A stretch of 64,000 bases of DNA from Diphasiastrum complanatum (GCA_029204225.1 CM055095.1:39486141-39550140), one strand, 5' to 3'; numbered from the stretch's first letter, positions 1-19,682 are shown. The notes: generated by a model from the sequence alone, not told the origin. Numbers and translations: made by a program.

Positions 1-89
1 CATCATTGTAGCTTGTTGGTGGTTTCTCTCTAACATTTAATGTGGTGACAAGATGTTAATATTGTCACCACATTGGCTGGTTTTCACAT

Positions 90-810
90 CATATCCATGC
101 CAAAGGATCCACTCAAGAAGCATCTTAAGTTTTTTGTTTGATCTAATATCTCATCAACCTAGTTTTTGAGGAGTGTGAAGAATAAGCATGTTCCCACGTG
201 TGGACGGTGTTTTGAAATCTTTTATGTTTAGTTTGAATAGTCAAGCCTCAAACTTGAGTTCTAGTGACATTTGTCAAGTGGATGTTTCCAACACTTTCAA
301 TTTTGTTTCTCGAGGGGCCATTTTCCAAGATCTTCATCCAGCTCATGGTCCACTTGCTTAGGTCATTTTGTTTGTTCGGTCTTTCTATACCATGGACTCG
401 CCTTTATATTTTAGTCATGTTTCTCGCTCAGGTGATGTTTCGGTTCTCTCTTTTGTCGATGGCACCAGGCAAGGTGACCCCTCAGGTGGTCCTCTTTTTG
501 CTTTGGCACACTTTCGAGCATTGGGAGCTTCTTCTACTGCTTTTCCATCTGGTTTGTTTCTCTCTATTTGTTGATGACACTCATATTGTGGGACCTCCTA
601 ATGATGTCATTCCACCTTTTCCGCATTTTTCTCAACAACTCACAATTTTGGGTCTCACTATGAATCCGTTTTAAGTGCGTCGCTTGGTGTCCTCAAGGCC
701 TCCCTGATGAGCTCCCTTTACATGCAAGTTTGAATACCCCAATTGATGAGATTTGGGCTCTCGGTATCCCTATAGGGACCTCTGACTTTGTGGCACACTT
801 TGGAAGCGTG
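90..810 (+). mobile_element. Decayed reverse transcriptase fragment, probably non-LTR type
   Basis: Pieces of a reverse transcriptase can be read on the + strand in more than one frame. In order they are a region like VDVSNTFNFVSRGAIFQDL (about 280-345), the block GTRQGDPSGGPLFALAHF (about 460-520), the active-site block FVDDTHIVGP (about 561-590), and a downstream block ALGIPIGTSDF near 752-784. GxRQGDPLGGPLFALAHF followed by VDDTHI is a conserved signature of a plant RT family I recall only as generic reverse transcriptase; the exact clade is uncertain. The left end may continue outside the window. It is an inactive remnant. Confidence 0.6.
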
Positions 811-1244
811 ACCTCTGACTTTGTGGCTTCTTCTTTGTGCACACTTTGGAAGCGCATGTTCGCCACACTAATTTGCTTCCAAAGTTAACACATAGCACAT
901 TAGCATTCTGGTGGAATGTGCATGTGGACAACCAATGATGGGATGCCACATATAGCACATGCGCATTATGGTGGAATGTGCATCTGCTATGTGGCAGCCT
1001 GTCGTCGGCTATCCACATACACAATCGGTGTAAAAAAAAAATTAATGTAAAAAAACTTGCCCTAAAAGTGTGAAAATTGGAGAAATAAAATAAAAACCTG
1101 AAAATATAGTCTGAAAAATAATGTGGAATTTTTTTTTGATTTTTTTTTAGCCGGACAAAGGAATTATGGCCATAATACCCATGCAAAGCATTGAAACAAC
1201 AGACAAAAGAATATAGGGTCTAGCTTTATAACCTGATAAAGCTC

Positions 1245-1247
<3 letters not shown>
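811..1247. other. Non-coding stretch with short direct repeats
   Basis: No gene is seen. A 16 bp word, cctctgactttgtggc, occurs at about 779 and again at about 810. A longer imperfect direct repeat (words such as tagcacat and ggtggaatgtgcat) occurs at about 893-930 and 954-990. Confidence 0.5.

Positions 1248-1301
<54 letters not shown>
1248..1301. repeat. (GA)n microsatellite
   Basis: About 26 uninterrupted GA units. One of several long GA/CT tracts in the window. Confidence 0.98.
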
Positions 1302-1302
<1 letters not shown>

Positions 1303-1353
1303 CCACATGGAGGAGGTAGGAGGGAATTCTAAAAGTATTCTCTCCTACCTCCG

Positions 1354-1409
1354 GAGGCTGGCCTGCTTCCGAAGGTGAAAAAGTCAACCTCCTAAGGTAG
1401 GCCAGCCTC
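1354..1409. repeat. 13 bp imperfect inverted repeat
   Basis: gaggctggcctgc at 1354-1366 is the reverse complement, with one mismatch, of gtaggccagcctc at 1397-1409. The spacer is 30 bp. No gene is seen in the surrounding 1302-1854. Confidence 0.6.
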
Positions 1410-1854
1410 TGCCAGCTGGTTGAAACATGTCCAATCAAATGATCACACATAGGTTGAAGGTAGCACTCTACCTCCGACATGTGGCCTGTCCCCACATTTT
1501 TTAAGTGGCAGCCTTTGTCATGTGGCCCAGCTAAGAGAGAGACGAGACTCGAGATACAGAGCTTAAAGTCTCCTTGGGCCAATGTCCTTGGGAGGCATAA
1601 AGCCCACACCCATCACTTTACTCTATGCATAGATGATATATTGAAGTGTCAATCTATAGTCGTAGACGACCAAAACGAGTGAAACAACAAAGGAAGATGA
1701 CCAATAGGTGGCGACGACGAGAGCTTGTGGGAACGTGGAGAACTCAACCGTCGTCCTACGCCTCTTGTTGCTGTTGTTGCGATCCTGACGTTGTTGCTGC
1801 TGCTGCTAAACGAGAAGGAACGCTTACTTTTCAAAGGCAGGAACACAGGTATTC

Positions 1855-2330
1855 CGTCGTCGTATTATTATTACAATATACATTTCTGCTTCGGATTTGC
1901 TTCCCCCTTTTTGTTTTGTTTTTCTTTGTGTTTTTGGTGATCACTTACTGGATCTTCCTCTCATTTTCCGTCCTCGTATTATTATAATGTGCATTTGCCC
2001 TTCCTTCCTTCCTGGCTTGCTTCCTTTGTTTTTTGTTTGGCTTGCTTCCTTTGTTTTTGTTTTGCTTTGATTTTTTGTTCATTTACTGGATCTTCCTCTC
2101 ATGTTCCGTCCTCGTATTATTATAATATACATTTTTCCTTCGTTCCTTCCTGGCTTGCTTCCTTTGTTTTTGTTTTGTTTTGAATTTTTGTTCATTTACT
2201 GGATCTTCCTCTCATACTCCGTCCTCGTTTCATTACAATATACATTTTCATTCCTTCCTTTGTTTTCATTTTTGTTTTGTTTTGTTTTTTTGTAAAATTA
2301 CTGGATCTTCCTGTCATATTTTGCGCCGGC
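1855..2330. repeat. Four-copy tandem repeat, unit about 105-137 bp
   Basis: Four diverged tandem copies, about 1855-1973, 1974-2110, 2111-2223 and 2224-2330. Each opens with a form of tcgtattattataatataca, continues through a CT/T-rich stretch with goods like ttcctggcttgcttcctttg, and closes with ctggatcttcctctcat plus tccgtcc. The strand as given is strongly pyrimidine-rich. It lies 1.8 kb upstream of the fructokinase start and could overlap its 5' transcribed region. Confidence 0.8.
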
Positions 2331-2930
2331 GGTCGTGAATGTCTTAAAATCCTGCAAAACTAATTTTCAAGAAAGTCTGCCATCGCCATGTTTATTGTAA
2401 CCAACCAACTCAGCATTAGCAGCAGCAGCATGCATAGTATTGCGATGGTGTCTCTTTTGTCCTAGCTCTAAAGGCCAAATCACGCAATGTATTATTGATT
2501 CTCAGTCTCATTACATTTGTTGAATGGTGCTTGTAGAAGATTATTATTATTATTATTATGAAGAGGAGGCGGCATTGATGCAGAAGCATTGAAGGCCGCA
2601 TATCATAGCAGCAGGTACTAATTGTTATTGCCAAGTTACGTCTTGAAAAATGCTTTCCATGCTTTTTTGCCTTAATGTTTTCAGAAAAATTTTCAAAATT
2701 TCTTTATCCCTCATAAGTTATGGAATCTGAAGATCATTGAAGAAAGATACTATCTCTTTGAGGCGAAATTTTAATGTGTTAATGGATGGATGCAAATGTG
2801 CAAATCACTTGACTCATCATCTCACCGAAGCTGAGGATTGTCTGGAATGGTCAGGATTAGTAATTTGATTTGATGTGCTGCTTCCCCGAATTAATTATAG
2901 TGAAATCATTGATTTTTTTCTCGTTTCCAG

Positions 2931-3026
2931 GATTGACAGGACTGCGGGGTGTGTCCTCTGCCTCCACTCTTGTTTATTGCTTTAATGTGAAAAATCAGAG
3001 AGTCGTCCCCAAAGAACATAACACAA
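2931..3026 (+). other. Candidate non-coding 5' exon of the fructokinase gene
   Basis: The stretch is preceded by a good acceptor (pyrimidine-rich, tcgtttccag, ending at 2930) and followed by a consensus donor (acacaa then gtaaga). A second good acceptor ends at 4103, 41 bases before the fructokinase ATG, so the gene may have a spliced 5' UTR. This rests on splice-site quality alone. Confidence 0.2.
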
Positions 3027-3224
3027 GTAAGACAGACGTTATTATGCCTTCAAATGCTGGGCTCCAACAAGCGTTTATAGTTTTTCAAAAGACTCTGGAC
3101 TTTGCAATGAAAGAGATTTGTATTGCTGGAAAACTTACTGCCATCAGGACGAGTAACTAGATCATCAATTGTCATTCTGGAGATCAGAATATTAAATCTT
3201 GCGTGACTAACTAGGCTGACAAAG

Positions 3225-3380
3225 TTATAGTTTACGGCAAGTAAAAAACTTAGCTCTCGCTTCTATGCCCCATGCCTCTTTACTCATCAGAACATCCAAG
3301 TTGGTGCGCCTTGTTACTACAAGCTCTTCATGGGGACCCTTTGGACTCAGTTCCATAGTTCCAACTAATTCATGTTGTAT
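3225..3380 (-). other. Possible orphan exon, function unknown
   Basis: On the - strand a good acceptor (tgctttttcag) is followed by an open frame that ends at a stop at 3225. It encodes about 51 residues (IQHELVGTMELSPKG..., with RRTNLDVLMSKEAWGIEAR inside). The composition looks like real protein, but I recognise no family and see no partner exons upstream on that strand. It may be a stray exon of a decayed gene or chance. Confidence 0.15.
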
Positions 3381-4144
3381 CTGAAAAAGCAGATCAAAAG
3401 AACAAAAATCGAAGATGAGCATACCATAGTCTAAAAACAGAGGCAAAACCGCCACAACGAGCAGTTAACAGTCAAAAGAGTCATGGCGATTTATTTTGCA
3501 TCCAATTGACAGCTATTTTCTTGGGAGTGTGTACACGCTAGTTTCTTTATTACTTTGAGTTAGTATCGAGTCCGACTTGGTCGATTACTTACTTTTGTAC
3601 TAGATCTTTCAGTTTTTATTAACTAGCTCTAGTTAGTTATTTTCCAAGCTCTCACTCAGTTTGTGATTTCCAAATCCGTGTGCCTTCTTGGTCTGTGTAT
3701 CTTAATCACAGACCAGCTCTCATTACTCTCGACTCCTCCATGTGGTCTATCCATGAACATGATTCTTATTTCCAAGCACTTGCACATGGCCTATGCTCCA
3801 ATCGTGCTTTTCTCACACCTTCAGTTGCACTTAGATCAGATTCATCATCTTCTCGATCTAATGCAAGAAATTATTACCATTATGCATGGAGTTATGTTTT
3901 AAGACTTTGTGGTTGCACTCGTAAATTCAAAGTTGCACTGCCTTTGTCACGTTTGTACTCTCCTTCATTTAGCAGTAATTTATTAAGAATATTTTACAAG
4001 AAAACCTTGAAAGGGCTAACAAGTGTCATCGGTTATTGAAATTAATATTGGTTAATAAGAGCTGTTAACCAAGACCTGTGGTTTTCTTTGTGCTGCTCTT
4101 CAGGTTCCTTGAGTATTACTTTTCTTGAAAGTACTGTAGACACA

Positions 4145-12374
<8,230 letters not shown>

Positions 12375-13158
12375 ACGGATCATTGTGCAATACAAACGTA
12401 CAGTTACATTTACTTTGTTTGAGACTTCAAATTTTTTATACAACATCAAACACGAATGAATGATGGGCTTGATTTCATAAGCTTGAGAAATCAAGCAATC
12501 AAGCATAGGAATAGGAATAACGACAGCCTCCCTTATTATAAAGACATGTGGATATCATGCTGTCAACAAATTCTTTGCATATTTCTTGGACTGGCGTCAC
12601 TTGCCAGGTCCCGAGTCACCCAAAATCAAACTTCCTTCGTGTCAACTTTTCTTTTATTCATAGCAAAGTAATAACGTACACAGATGAATATAGAAAATCG
12701 AGTGAGGTACATTGACCATGCAAATGAGTGGCCTTTCAATTCGCAATTTTGCTGAACACTGAAAACCCAAAAAATAACGAGAGACAATCTAAGAAAATAT
12801 TGATAAACTTGAGAAGGCAAATTTCCTGTGTGTGATTGACATTGGTCTCCGAGATTGTTGGCATGCCCATGACTAGTGCCAAAACAACTTTTCAGCAACA
12901 ACTTTTCAGCAGAGGGCACTGGACCTGGTTGATTGTTTGGTATCATAATTGCATCTCCTTCATAGTTTTGTTGCATGAAGGGCACCCCTTTACAAGAAGT
13001 GCATTGCTTAGTTTTGGTAAAGCACATTTTCCTCTGTAGCAACTGTTTTTGTCTCTTTCCAGATTTTATCGTTTCGTAGGCTTTCGTTATACATGCCCAA
13101 GTCATGCCAAGTCGCGGCACTGGAGATCACTTGGGCCACCAAAAGTTGGCTGGCCATA
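12375..13158. other. 3' flank of fructokinase
   Basis: Should contain the 3' UTR; I see no clear polyadenylation signal. A 164-codon - strand open frame here resembles nothing and is of the length expected by chance in a window this size. Confidence 0.4.
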
Positions 13159-13232
13159 GGACTTTGGTATTGGTGGCTTTGAGAGTGGCGTTGGTGGACT
13201 TTGGTATTGGTGGCTTTGAGAGTGGCATTGGT
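13159..13232. repeat. 37 bp tandem duplication
   Basis: Two copies of a 37 bp unit starting ggactttggtattggtggct, identical except for one base. Confidence 0.9.
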
Positions 13233-13435
13233 GCCGCCCGCTACAACAATGGGTGAACAAAAACTTTGGATGTCCCTCTAAAAGACTCTAGAATGTTGTG
13301 ACATGAGAACAAGGGACAAGTGTTGTAGGCTAAGGCACTTACCTCCTGATAAAACCCCAAAATATAAGGAGCTTTGGGATCGCTGGAAACATTTCACATG
13401 TGAGAGTTGGATCGTGGGCTAGTGGAACTTTCATC

Positions 13436-13436
13436 G

Positions 13437-13462
<26 letters not shown>
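13436..13462. repeat. (CT)n microsatellite
   Basis: About 13 CT units. Confidence 0.95.
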
Positions 13463-13467
<5 letters not shown>

Positions 13468-13812
13468 CATGAAAAAACAATGCAAAATACTTTTTTTTCT
13501 TTGCTTATAGGATTGACATGTCCATGCATCAAGAGATATGTGCATATGCTTTATTGTACAATTTTTTTAATGTTTGTGGGATTTGTTCACATAAGTGGTT
13601 TTCAAAAATCTAGGATATATTATGGTGGAACTTGCCAACTAAGTTACTATCATTTAGTAGTTTGGTGGGCATGTTTGATTCATTATTATCATAAGGAATG
13701 TGCATTGTCAAGCAAACAAATTACTAAATGATTATTGAGTAGCTAACGAAATTTATGCGTGATTTTCAAAGGAGGAAGAGCTTTGTAGCATAACTTAAAT
13801 AAACAAGAACGA

Positions 13813-13829
13813 TGTGGTACTGTACCACA
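13813..13829. repeat. Perfect 8 bp palindrome, copy 1
   Basis: tgtggtac t gtaccaca, followed by aaggcctgccat. A second copy with a paired base change is at 14322. Confidence 0.85.
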
Positions 13830-14321
13830 AAGGCCTGCCATGTCATATTGTCATATTTTAATTGAATAGCATAGTAAAATTTTGACAGTTGTCCTTCACT
13901 TTTGTAAACAAATGTTTTATGGACCGTGATGATGTGTTTTTTTGTTTGTGTTAATCCAAAAATTTCAGCACTATGACAAGGCCTTCACAACATAATATCA
14001 CAATAATAACTCCATTACATAAATTTAAAACTTCAATACATAATAACAAAGTTCAATACAACTTTCATCTTTTTTAGCATGAGAGCATGATAAGATAAAC
14101 AGGATTTAATGCATTTTTTAGGTGATTCATATTTAATTTGCATATGGTCATCTATTTTGAATATGAAATATATCTATGTTTTTTTTATAAGTTTTTGTTT
14201 TATAATAACAAATTTGATATTAGTTTGTTTTAACATTTGAAGTTGCACAAAGCAACAATTTGCCTACAAATTTGTGGTATTTTCTTTGAGGTACAAAAAA
14301 ATGCATTTATTTCAAGAATGT

Positions 14322-14338
14322 TGTGGTATTATACCACA
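14322..14338. repeat. Perfect 8 bp palindrome, copy 2
   Basis: tgtggtat t ataccaca, followed by aaggccttgccat. Relative to copy 1 both arms changed together (C:G to T:A), so the pairing is kept. Confidence 0.85.
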
Positions 14339-14506
14339 AAGGCCTTGCCATAAATTGTTGGATTGAGAAAGATTAGTTATCTTTATTTTCTTTGAGGTTT
14401 AGACATGCATTTATTAGCTTTTTTGCTAAAGAGATAAGTATGGGTAAGTTAAGATATCATGATGATTCATTTGTTTTTTTTGAACGTTTTAAGTTGCAAG
14501 AGCTTA

Positions 14507-14571
14507 CACAATCACAATCACTACCACAATAGTCAAATCACAATCACAATCACTACCACAATAGTTAAAAT
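14507..14571. repeat. Two-copy 32 bp tandem repeat
   Basis: The unit begins cacaatcacaatcactaccac. The copies are at 14507-14538 and 14539-14571 and are nearly identical. Confidence 0.85.
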
Positions 14572-14699
14572 CTATACAATCGCGAAACTAAGATTTCATA
14601 TTGGGATTTAAAAAGACTAAGAATTGTGATAATTTCTTACAATGGGTTTAATATTTTGATCACAAAATATATCCGTCATTTTGGAATTTTGAAGTTGGC

Positions 14700-14862
14700 A
14701 AAAATTCAAGAATATTCACAATTGGTATTCACAATAATCACGATTAGTCTTCACGAGTATTCACAATAATCATGGATATTCACGATCAGTATTCACAATA
14801 ATCACGAGTGTTAAGACCATTCACGATCAGTATTCACAATAATCATGATTAGTATTCAAGAT
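14700..14862. repeat. Minisatellite built on tattcacaataatca
   Basis: Four copies of tattcacaataatca are separated by variable linkers containing cacga or gatcagtattc. Imperfect tandem structure. Confidence 0.75.
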
Positions 14863-15929
14863 ATTTTCTTTTCAATATCCACATAGATAATTGTCACCAA
14901 CCATCAGTCACGTCAAGATGCATATCTGAAAAAATCAATTCTTCATCCAATATATGGAAGACACTTTGTATACATCCTACAAAAGAAGACACTATCGGAA
15001 ACAATAAAAATCTATTGTCAAAGAAATTACCAAAATCTACAGTCGCTTATCATATTTCTTCATTCAAGCATGTGAGAGCACAATAGAAAAAAGAAAAAAC
15101 TGGAAGATTGTAGAATGAAGCATGCATAAGCTTTCAAGTCCCCTACTCACAACTGCGATTATTATAACCTGCATATTCAAAATTGAGCATGCAATAGCCA
15201 AGTAAACATGCGAACATGGGGAAGCACTACGTCGTCGAACTTGTATTATGTTGAGGAAGCAATAACCAATTACGGAAATTGACTGATTGGAAGAGATTTA
15301 GAGGTGTTGCAAAGGATTAAGTACAACGATGGTTTAGATCACTACAGACTCTCTCCTAGATAATTGAGAGCCAAATTTGAACTGCGAAAGGCTGATGTAG
15401 TTAGTGATGTAGGAATACTTTCAGTATAGCAATCAGTTACAAACAAAAAAAAAGGAATGGGATATACCTACCGTATGAGGAGGCGATGAAAGCATACCTT
15501 CAGCATGGCTTGGAAAAGCACTCCACTAACATCATCCTCCCATCTTGCAGTCCACTATAGAGAGCATGGACTTTTCCTTCAAGGAACGCCCAAAACCCAG
15601 ACTTGCGAACAAATTACACTAAAAAAGCTTCGCTAAACTTACAATCTAGAGCCAAGTCGGGGTAGGCAATAAGAACAAGCTTCTCTTGATCCCCACAAAT
15701 AGTGACATACAGTGGACCATGGGAGGTCTAAATCATCTGCCCCTGATTGCACAAGCATAAATGATATTAAATAAGTGTGATGATACACTCGGTTCGTAAT
15801 TTTTTCTCCTAGAAACAAAACAATCACCATACAATTCCATTGATCTAGAAAACTGGGAAGAATTCATTAAGACTATTCAAAGATTGGAAGATATCATTGG
15901 ATAAAATCTTGAAAACTATTCAAGTACAC

Positions 15930-16070
15930 CATCATTAGGTTTCAATAGACACCAAATCATCACTCTTTATGTTGATGACACGTTACTGTTTATCAAATTT
16001 AAATTTGTTGAAGGATACCAAATGCAGCTTTCTACTTCTTTTTGTCTGAAGAGAGAGAGACTTGAGAGAT
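15930..16070 (+). mobile_element. Short LINE-like reverse transcriptase fragment
   Basis: One frame reads ITLYVDDTLLFIK, which matches the (Q)YADDTLLF active-site block of plant LINE reverse transcriptases. Nothing else of the element is clear, so the extent is a guess. Confidence 0.4.
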
Positions 16071-17690
16071 ATGATACTTGAGCGTAAAATAGGTTGGCAT
16101 TCTAGATAGATTAATACCTATCTATTGATATCTATCTAAGGATGTGCCTGTTGGTTGATTCTAAAGAATCCCTTGAGATACTGGGCCAGAACTATCCAAG
16201 AGCACATCTCACCTTAGACCGAAGAGGTCTTTGAAGAAGTCGGGATGAATGAAGAATGAGAGCCGAGAAATTCTAGTTAAGAATGACATGTTGAAATTAA
16301 GTGAGTCTCATGGTAAATCCCAAAAGATGGAATGACCATGTAGGAGCTAGTATTTCTAGGCATTTGAAACTAATTCAAGTAGACTCCTCTTAGAAAAGTA
16401 GTGTGAGCCACCTTTTGATGGTAACCTCTAGTGGAGAAGATAATTCCACTTGTAACTTGTTTTATTGTGGAATTGCCACTTGGGCTCCACCTAAGTAGCT
16501 CTCTTGCTTATTTAAGAGGTCCACTCTTCTATGATGAGCTTTATATGTAATGCCTCTACTCCACGCTTCTAATATCAAGAGCCTCCACGAGTTTGGTGCA
16601 TTCAATAAGCCCTTGATCATGAATGTCTTCTTGAGTGATGCATTTATGATCTTGCCCTTTCATTCTTGATTATGGTTGTGGGATAGATTTAGATTTCTTG
16701 TTTCTTTCTTTATGCAATGTGGAATAGGATAATTGTGGATTAGTGCTTGCATTTCATTTCTTGTTCTTGTGGATTAATGTAGGATTCAAGCATTCAAGTA
16801 AACTAGAGGCTAGGTTTGTGGTTGAGATTATGCAAATTCACTAACATCCTAATTCTTGATGTTCTTGGAATGTCTAAAAATCAAGAAATGTGTGTTTCTT
16901 AATTCCTGGACATTTGTAATGTTGTCCAATTAGTTTTCTATTTCTTGCATTTGGTTAGATGTATGTTTTAGATTAGTTTTCATTTTGCAAGATCTGTCTA
17001 ATGCAGTTTTTAGCAATCTGTTTGTAGGAATCTTGTTGGTGTTCAACCGAGTAGAAAGCAGATTTGTTGTTGAGCATCTTGGCTTGCATGCTTCAGTAGA
17101 TGAATGGATGTAAGAGCAGTTCAATAGTGTTCGAATCTGAGTGTCCTCTGAAAAGCTGGACATGTACTACGCACTCAGTTGATCTGCCTGATTTGGGCAT
17201 TGAATTAAGAAAGATAAATGTTAAGAGAAGCTCGTAGAACCTGGTAACAGATAGAAGAGAAACACGAAGAAGAATAAATAGTAACAGAATCTAAGAGAAG
17301 AAATCTGTCAACATTTGGCACCTTTGCCGCTTGAACTCATACTCATAACATTCAAACACGTAAACCATGTCTGCTGCAACACTTTCCTCGCTCAGATCAC
17401 TGCAAACATTCTACATATCTGTCCACCGCTTTGAGCTCCTACATGACTGTAATCATCTATAGTCTGCCACGTTCTTGCTCTCGCATGACCTTCATCCATC
17501 CATCCATCATTCTCTACACATCCCTTTCTATCTCTGTGATGATCCACATATCCCAATGCTGCCCACGCCATTTGTTGGATTTGTCTGACCACACCATCAG
17601 CAGCCGACTCCTGCGCGTCCTCATTGATCTCCATTCACGTCCTATCTTTGTCAGTCGGTTCCTCACACATCTTCCAACCGAATCTTGACC
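16071..17690. other. Unassigned sequence, possibly old LTR-element material
   Basis: No gene is seen. The stretch 16480-16620 (tatttaagaggtccactctt followed by a compact transcript-start-like region) resembles the middle of an LTR, but no second copy or clear ends were found. Confidence 0.25.
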
Positions 17691-18135
17691 ACAATCAGTT
17701 TGTTCATCAGCCGAGACTATGAGATGAACCATCAGCCGAGACCGTGAGATGAACCATTAGTCGAGTCTGTTAACTCACCACTAGCCAAGTCCACTACTAC
17801 ATCAGCTGACTTGTCTATTAGCTGACTCCATCAGCCGAACCTGCGACTTGAACCTACGACTTGTCCATTAGCCTACTCCATCAGCTAGGACATTAGCTGT
17901 CCATTAGTAGCCGACTCCTTTGGCACAGTAACTAGCTGAACTTTTTGACATAATCATCAACCGAATACTGTGACTAAACCATTAGCTTGGCACAGTAATC
18001 AACCGAATTTCTGACATACTCATCAACCGAATACTGTGACTAAACCATTAGCCGAGTCCACTGCTACATTGATTGAGGCCAGCTATTAATCTTCAGCTAA
18101 CCAGTGGTTACTACTTCGGCCGAGTTCTTGAATAG
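17690..18135. repeat. Array of CCGA-type short motifs
   Basis: Some fifteen to twenty copies of agccga, aaccga and decayed forms (atcagccgag, catcaaccgaatactgtgac and similar), irregularly spaced. The 32 bp stretch beginning catcaaccgaatactgtgac is present twice, at about 17967 and 18023. The mirror orientation of the motif forms a second array at 18700-18930. Confidence 0.7.
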
Positions 18136-18185
18136 TTCATGTCTCAAAACATTCGGTTGAAACTACATTCAAAACTATAAGTACT

Positions 18186-18310
18186 GGGTGCACATACTGG
18201 AAATGAATGCCTCTCGTCTATGATATACCTACTGGACAGGTACATCATAGACGAGAAAACATTTGGTGCCGACATTGCGGGGGTGCACATACTGGAAATG
18301 AATGCCTCTC
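18186..18310. repeat. 95 bp-spaced direct repeat enclosing a strong hairpin
   Basis: A 30 bp word beginning gggtgcacatactggaaatg is at 18186-18215 and again, exactly, at 18281-18310. Between them, 18213-18255 forms a hairpin: ctcgtctatgat pairs with atcatagacgag, one mismatch follows, then tacct pairs with aggta around a 7 base loop. Next comes tttggtgccgacattgcggg, which resembles a plant gypsy primer-binding region. Confidence 0.8.
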
Positions 18311-18510
18311 ATATCAACCTATTCCCAAAATTTGATTAGAAGGTGTGAGATTTGTGATGGCATGGGATATACTTCGCTTCATTGTTATTACAATTCAAGG
18401 TATGCTCAAAGAGAATACTCGGGAGGAAACCATCAACCTCCTAGACCTACATTTGTTCCTCGAGCTCCATTGAATCTATATCACCAAAGGAACAACCAAC
18501 CTGTATAGAT
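18300..18510 (+). mobile_element. Ty1/copia gag fragment (fossil)
   Basis: A short frame reads CEICDGMGYTSLHC, a zinc-knuckle-like segment, then a Pro/Arg/Asn/Gln-rich stretch like the end of copia gag. It is an isolated broken piece; ends and age cannot be given. Confidence 0.5.
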
Positions 18511-18699
18511 CCAAGAACTACCTAGGCAATCCACCTTACAACCACCACCACGCTTAGCGTTGTTAGGTCCAACTCCCAGAGGACCAGTTGTAAGAGGTAA
18601 TCAACAAAACATGCCGAATAAAGCACCAGTTCAAACTAATTTTGTAGATACCTCATCTAATTAATCATACCACGCAGAACAAGCATAGAAGTTGATGTG

Positions 18700-18930
18700 A
18701 TTGTAGCACTCGGTTAGAGCACTCGGTTGGAGCACCCGGCTAACACATTTGTCTTCGGCACCTTCGGTTGACAGAATTCGGTTGGTGCTCGTGGTTGGAG
18801 CACTCGGTTGAAACTTTCAGTTGGTGCCTTCGTTTGATTCTTTGGCTAACTGCTTAGTCAGATGATTCGACTAATGTATATGTCAAGAAGAACTCGACTA
18901 ATTGACTTTGAAAATAACTCGGCTGGAGAA
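18700..18930. repeat. Array of TCGG-type short motifs
   Basis: Repeated cactcggttggagca, ttcggttg, ctcggct and relatives. These are the reverse complement of the CCGA motifs at 17690-18135, so the two arrays face each other across the gag fragment. Confidence 0.65.
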
Positions 18931-19034
18931 CTTAGTAATGAGTCTCGTGTATTTCTACAAACTGTGTAAAAACATGGATAAAACTATAGAGCTAGATAAA
19001 TGAATGGATGTAGATTAATTATAAGATTATGGGA

Positions 19035-19395
19035 GAATAATCTAACAATCTAGCCTTAAGGCTTTAGCACATTCACAAAGAGTTCTATTTTTTCTCTCGG
19101 CGATCCCATTTTGTTGAGGGGTATAAGAACATGAAAAATCCCTCTTTATGCCATTAGATTCACAAAACTCTAGCATCTTCTTGGAGATGTCTCTCCACCA
19201 TTATCACACCCTAATACTTTGATTCTAGTATTAAGTTGATTCTCGGCTTTGAACTTCACAAAGGATTCATACATTATACTTTTCATAGGCAAAAGATAGA
19301 TCCAAACATATCTTGAATAATCATCAATGAATGCTACATACATTCTAGTACCTCTAATTGATACTTGAGAAAAGCTATGCACATCAAAATGAATG
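19035..19395 (-). mobile_element. Ty1/copia integrase fragment (fossil)
   Basis: The - strand shows FIDDYSRYVWIYLL, a D(N)GGE block, and SYTPQQNGIAERKNRTL, the core of a copia integrase. It is broken, with at least two breaks, and has no LTRs of its own that I can see. Confidence 0.8.
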
Positions 19396-19682
19396 ATCTC
19401 TAAAGGAGTGGAAGATCTAATGGTAGATCTTTGAAAAGGTTGTTTGTGAGTCTTTGATGTGTACTTTTCACATGTGTGAGGATATACATATCAATGTGTT
19501 TGATCTTCTAAGGTGTGTGTAATTGCACATAGATCTATCTCTTGATGCAAACAATCTAGCATGACAATCTCAAGGCAAGAGCACACAAGTATGCATCTAT
19601 CATTTACAAACCATCACTCACATTGTAAGACAAATTTTGATGGAAAAACTAAGTATAAAATTGGCTTGCTCTCGGATAGAGA

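Larger units (their letters stand above)
13463..15900. other. A/T-rich intergenic sequence with minisatellites and palindromes
   Basis: No gene is seen. It contains two 17 bp palindromes (13813-13829 and 14322-14338), a two-copy 32 bp repeat (14507-14571) and a region of repeated tattcacaataatca (14700-14862), listed separately. Confidence 0.6.

Noticed and set aside
4088-4144. Earlier in-frame ATG for fructokinase at 4088
   Set aside because: It lies before a good splice acceptor (ending 4103) and the extra residues do not resemble fructokinase N-termini.
12626-13120. 164-codon open frame on the - strand past fructokinase
   Set aside because: No recognisable family, no splice partners, and a frame of this length is expected about once or more by chance in 64 kb over six frames.
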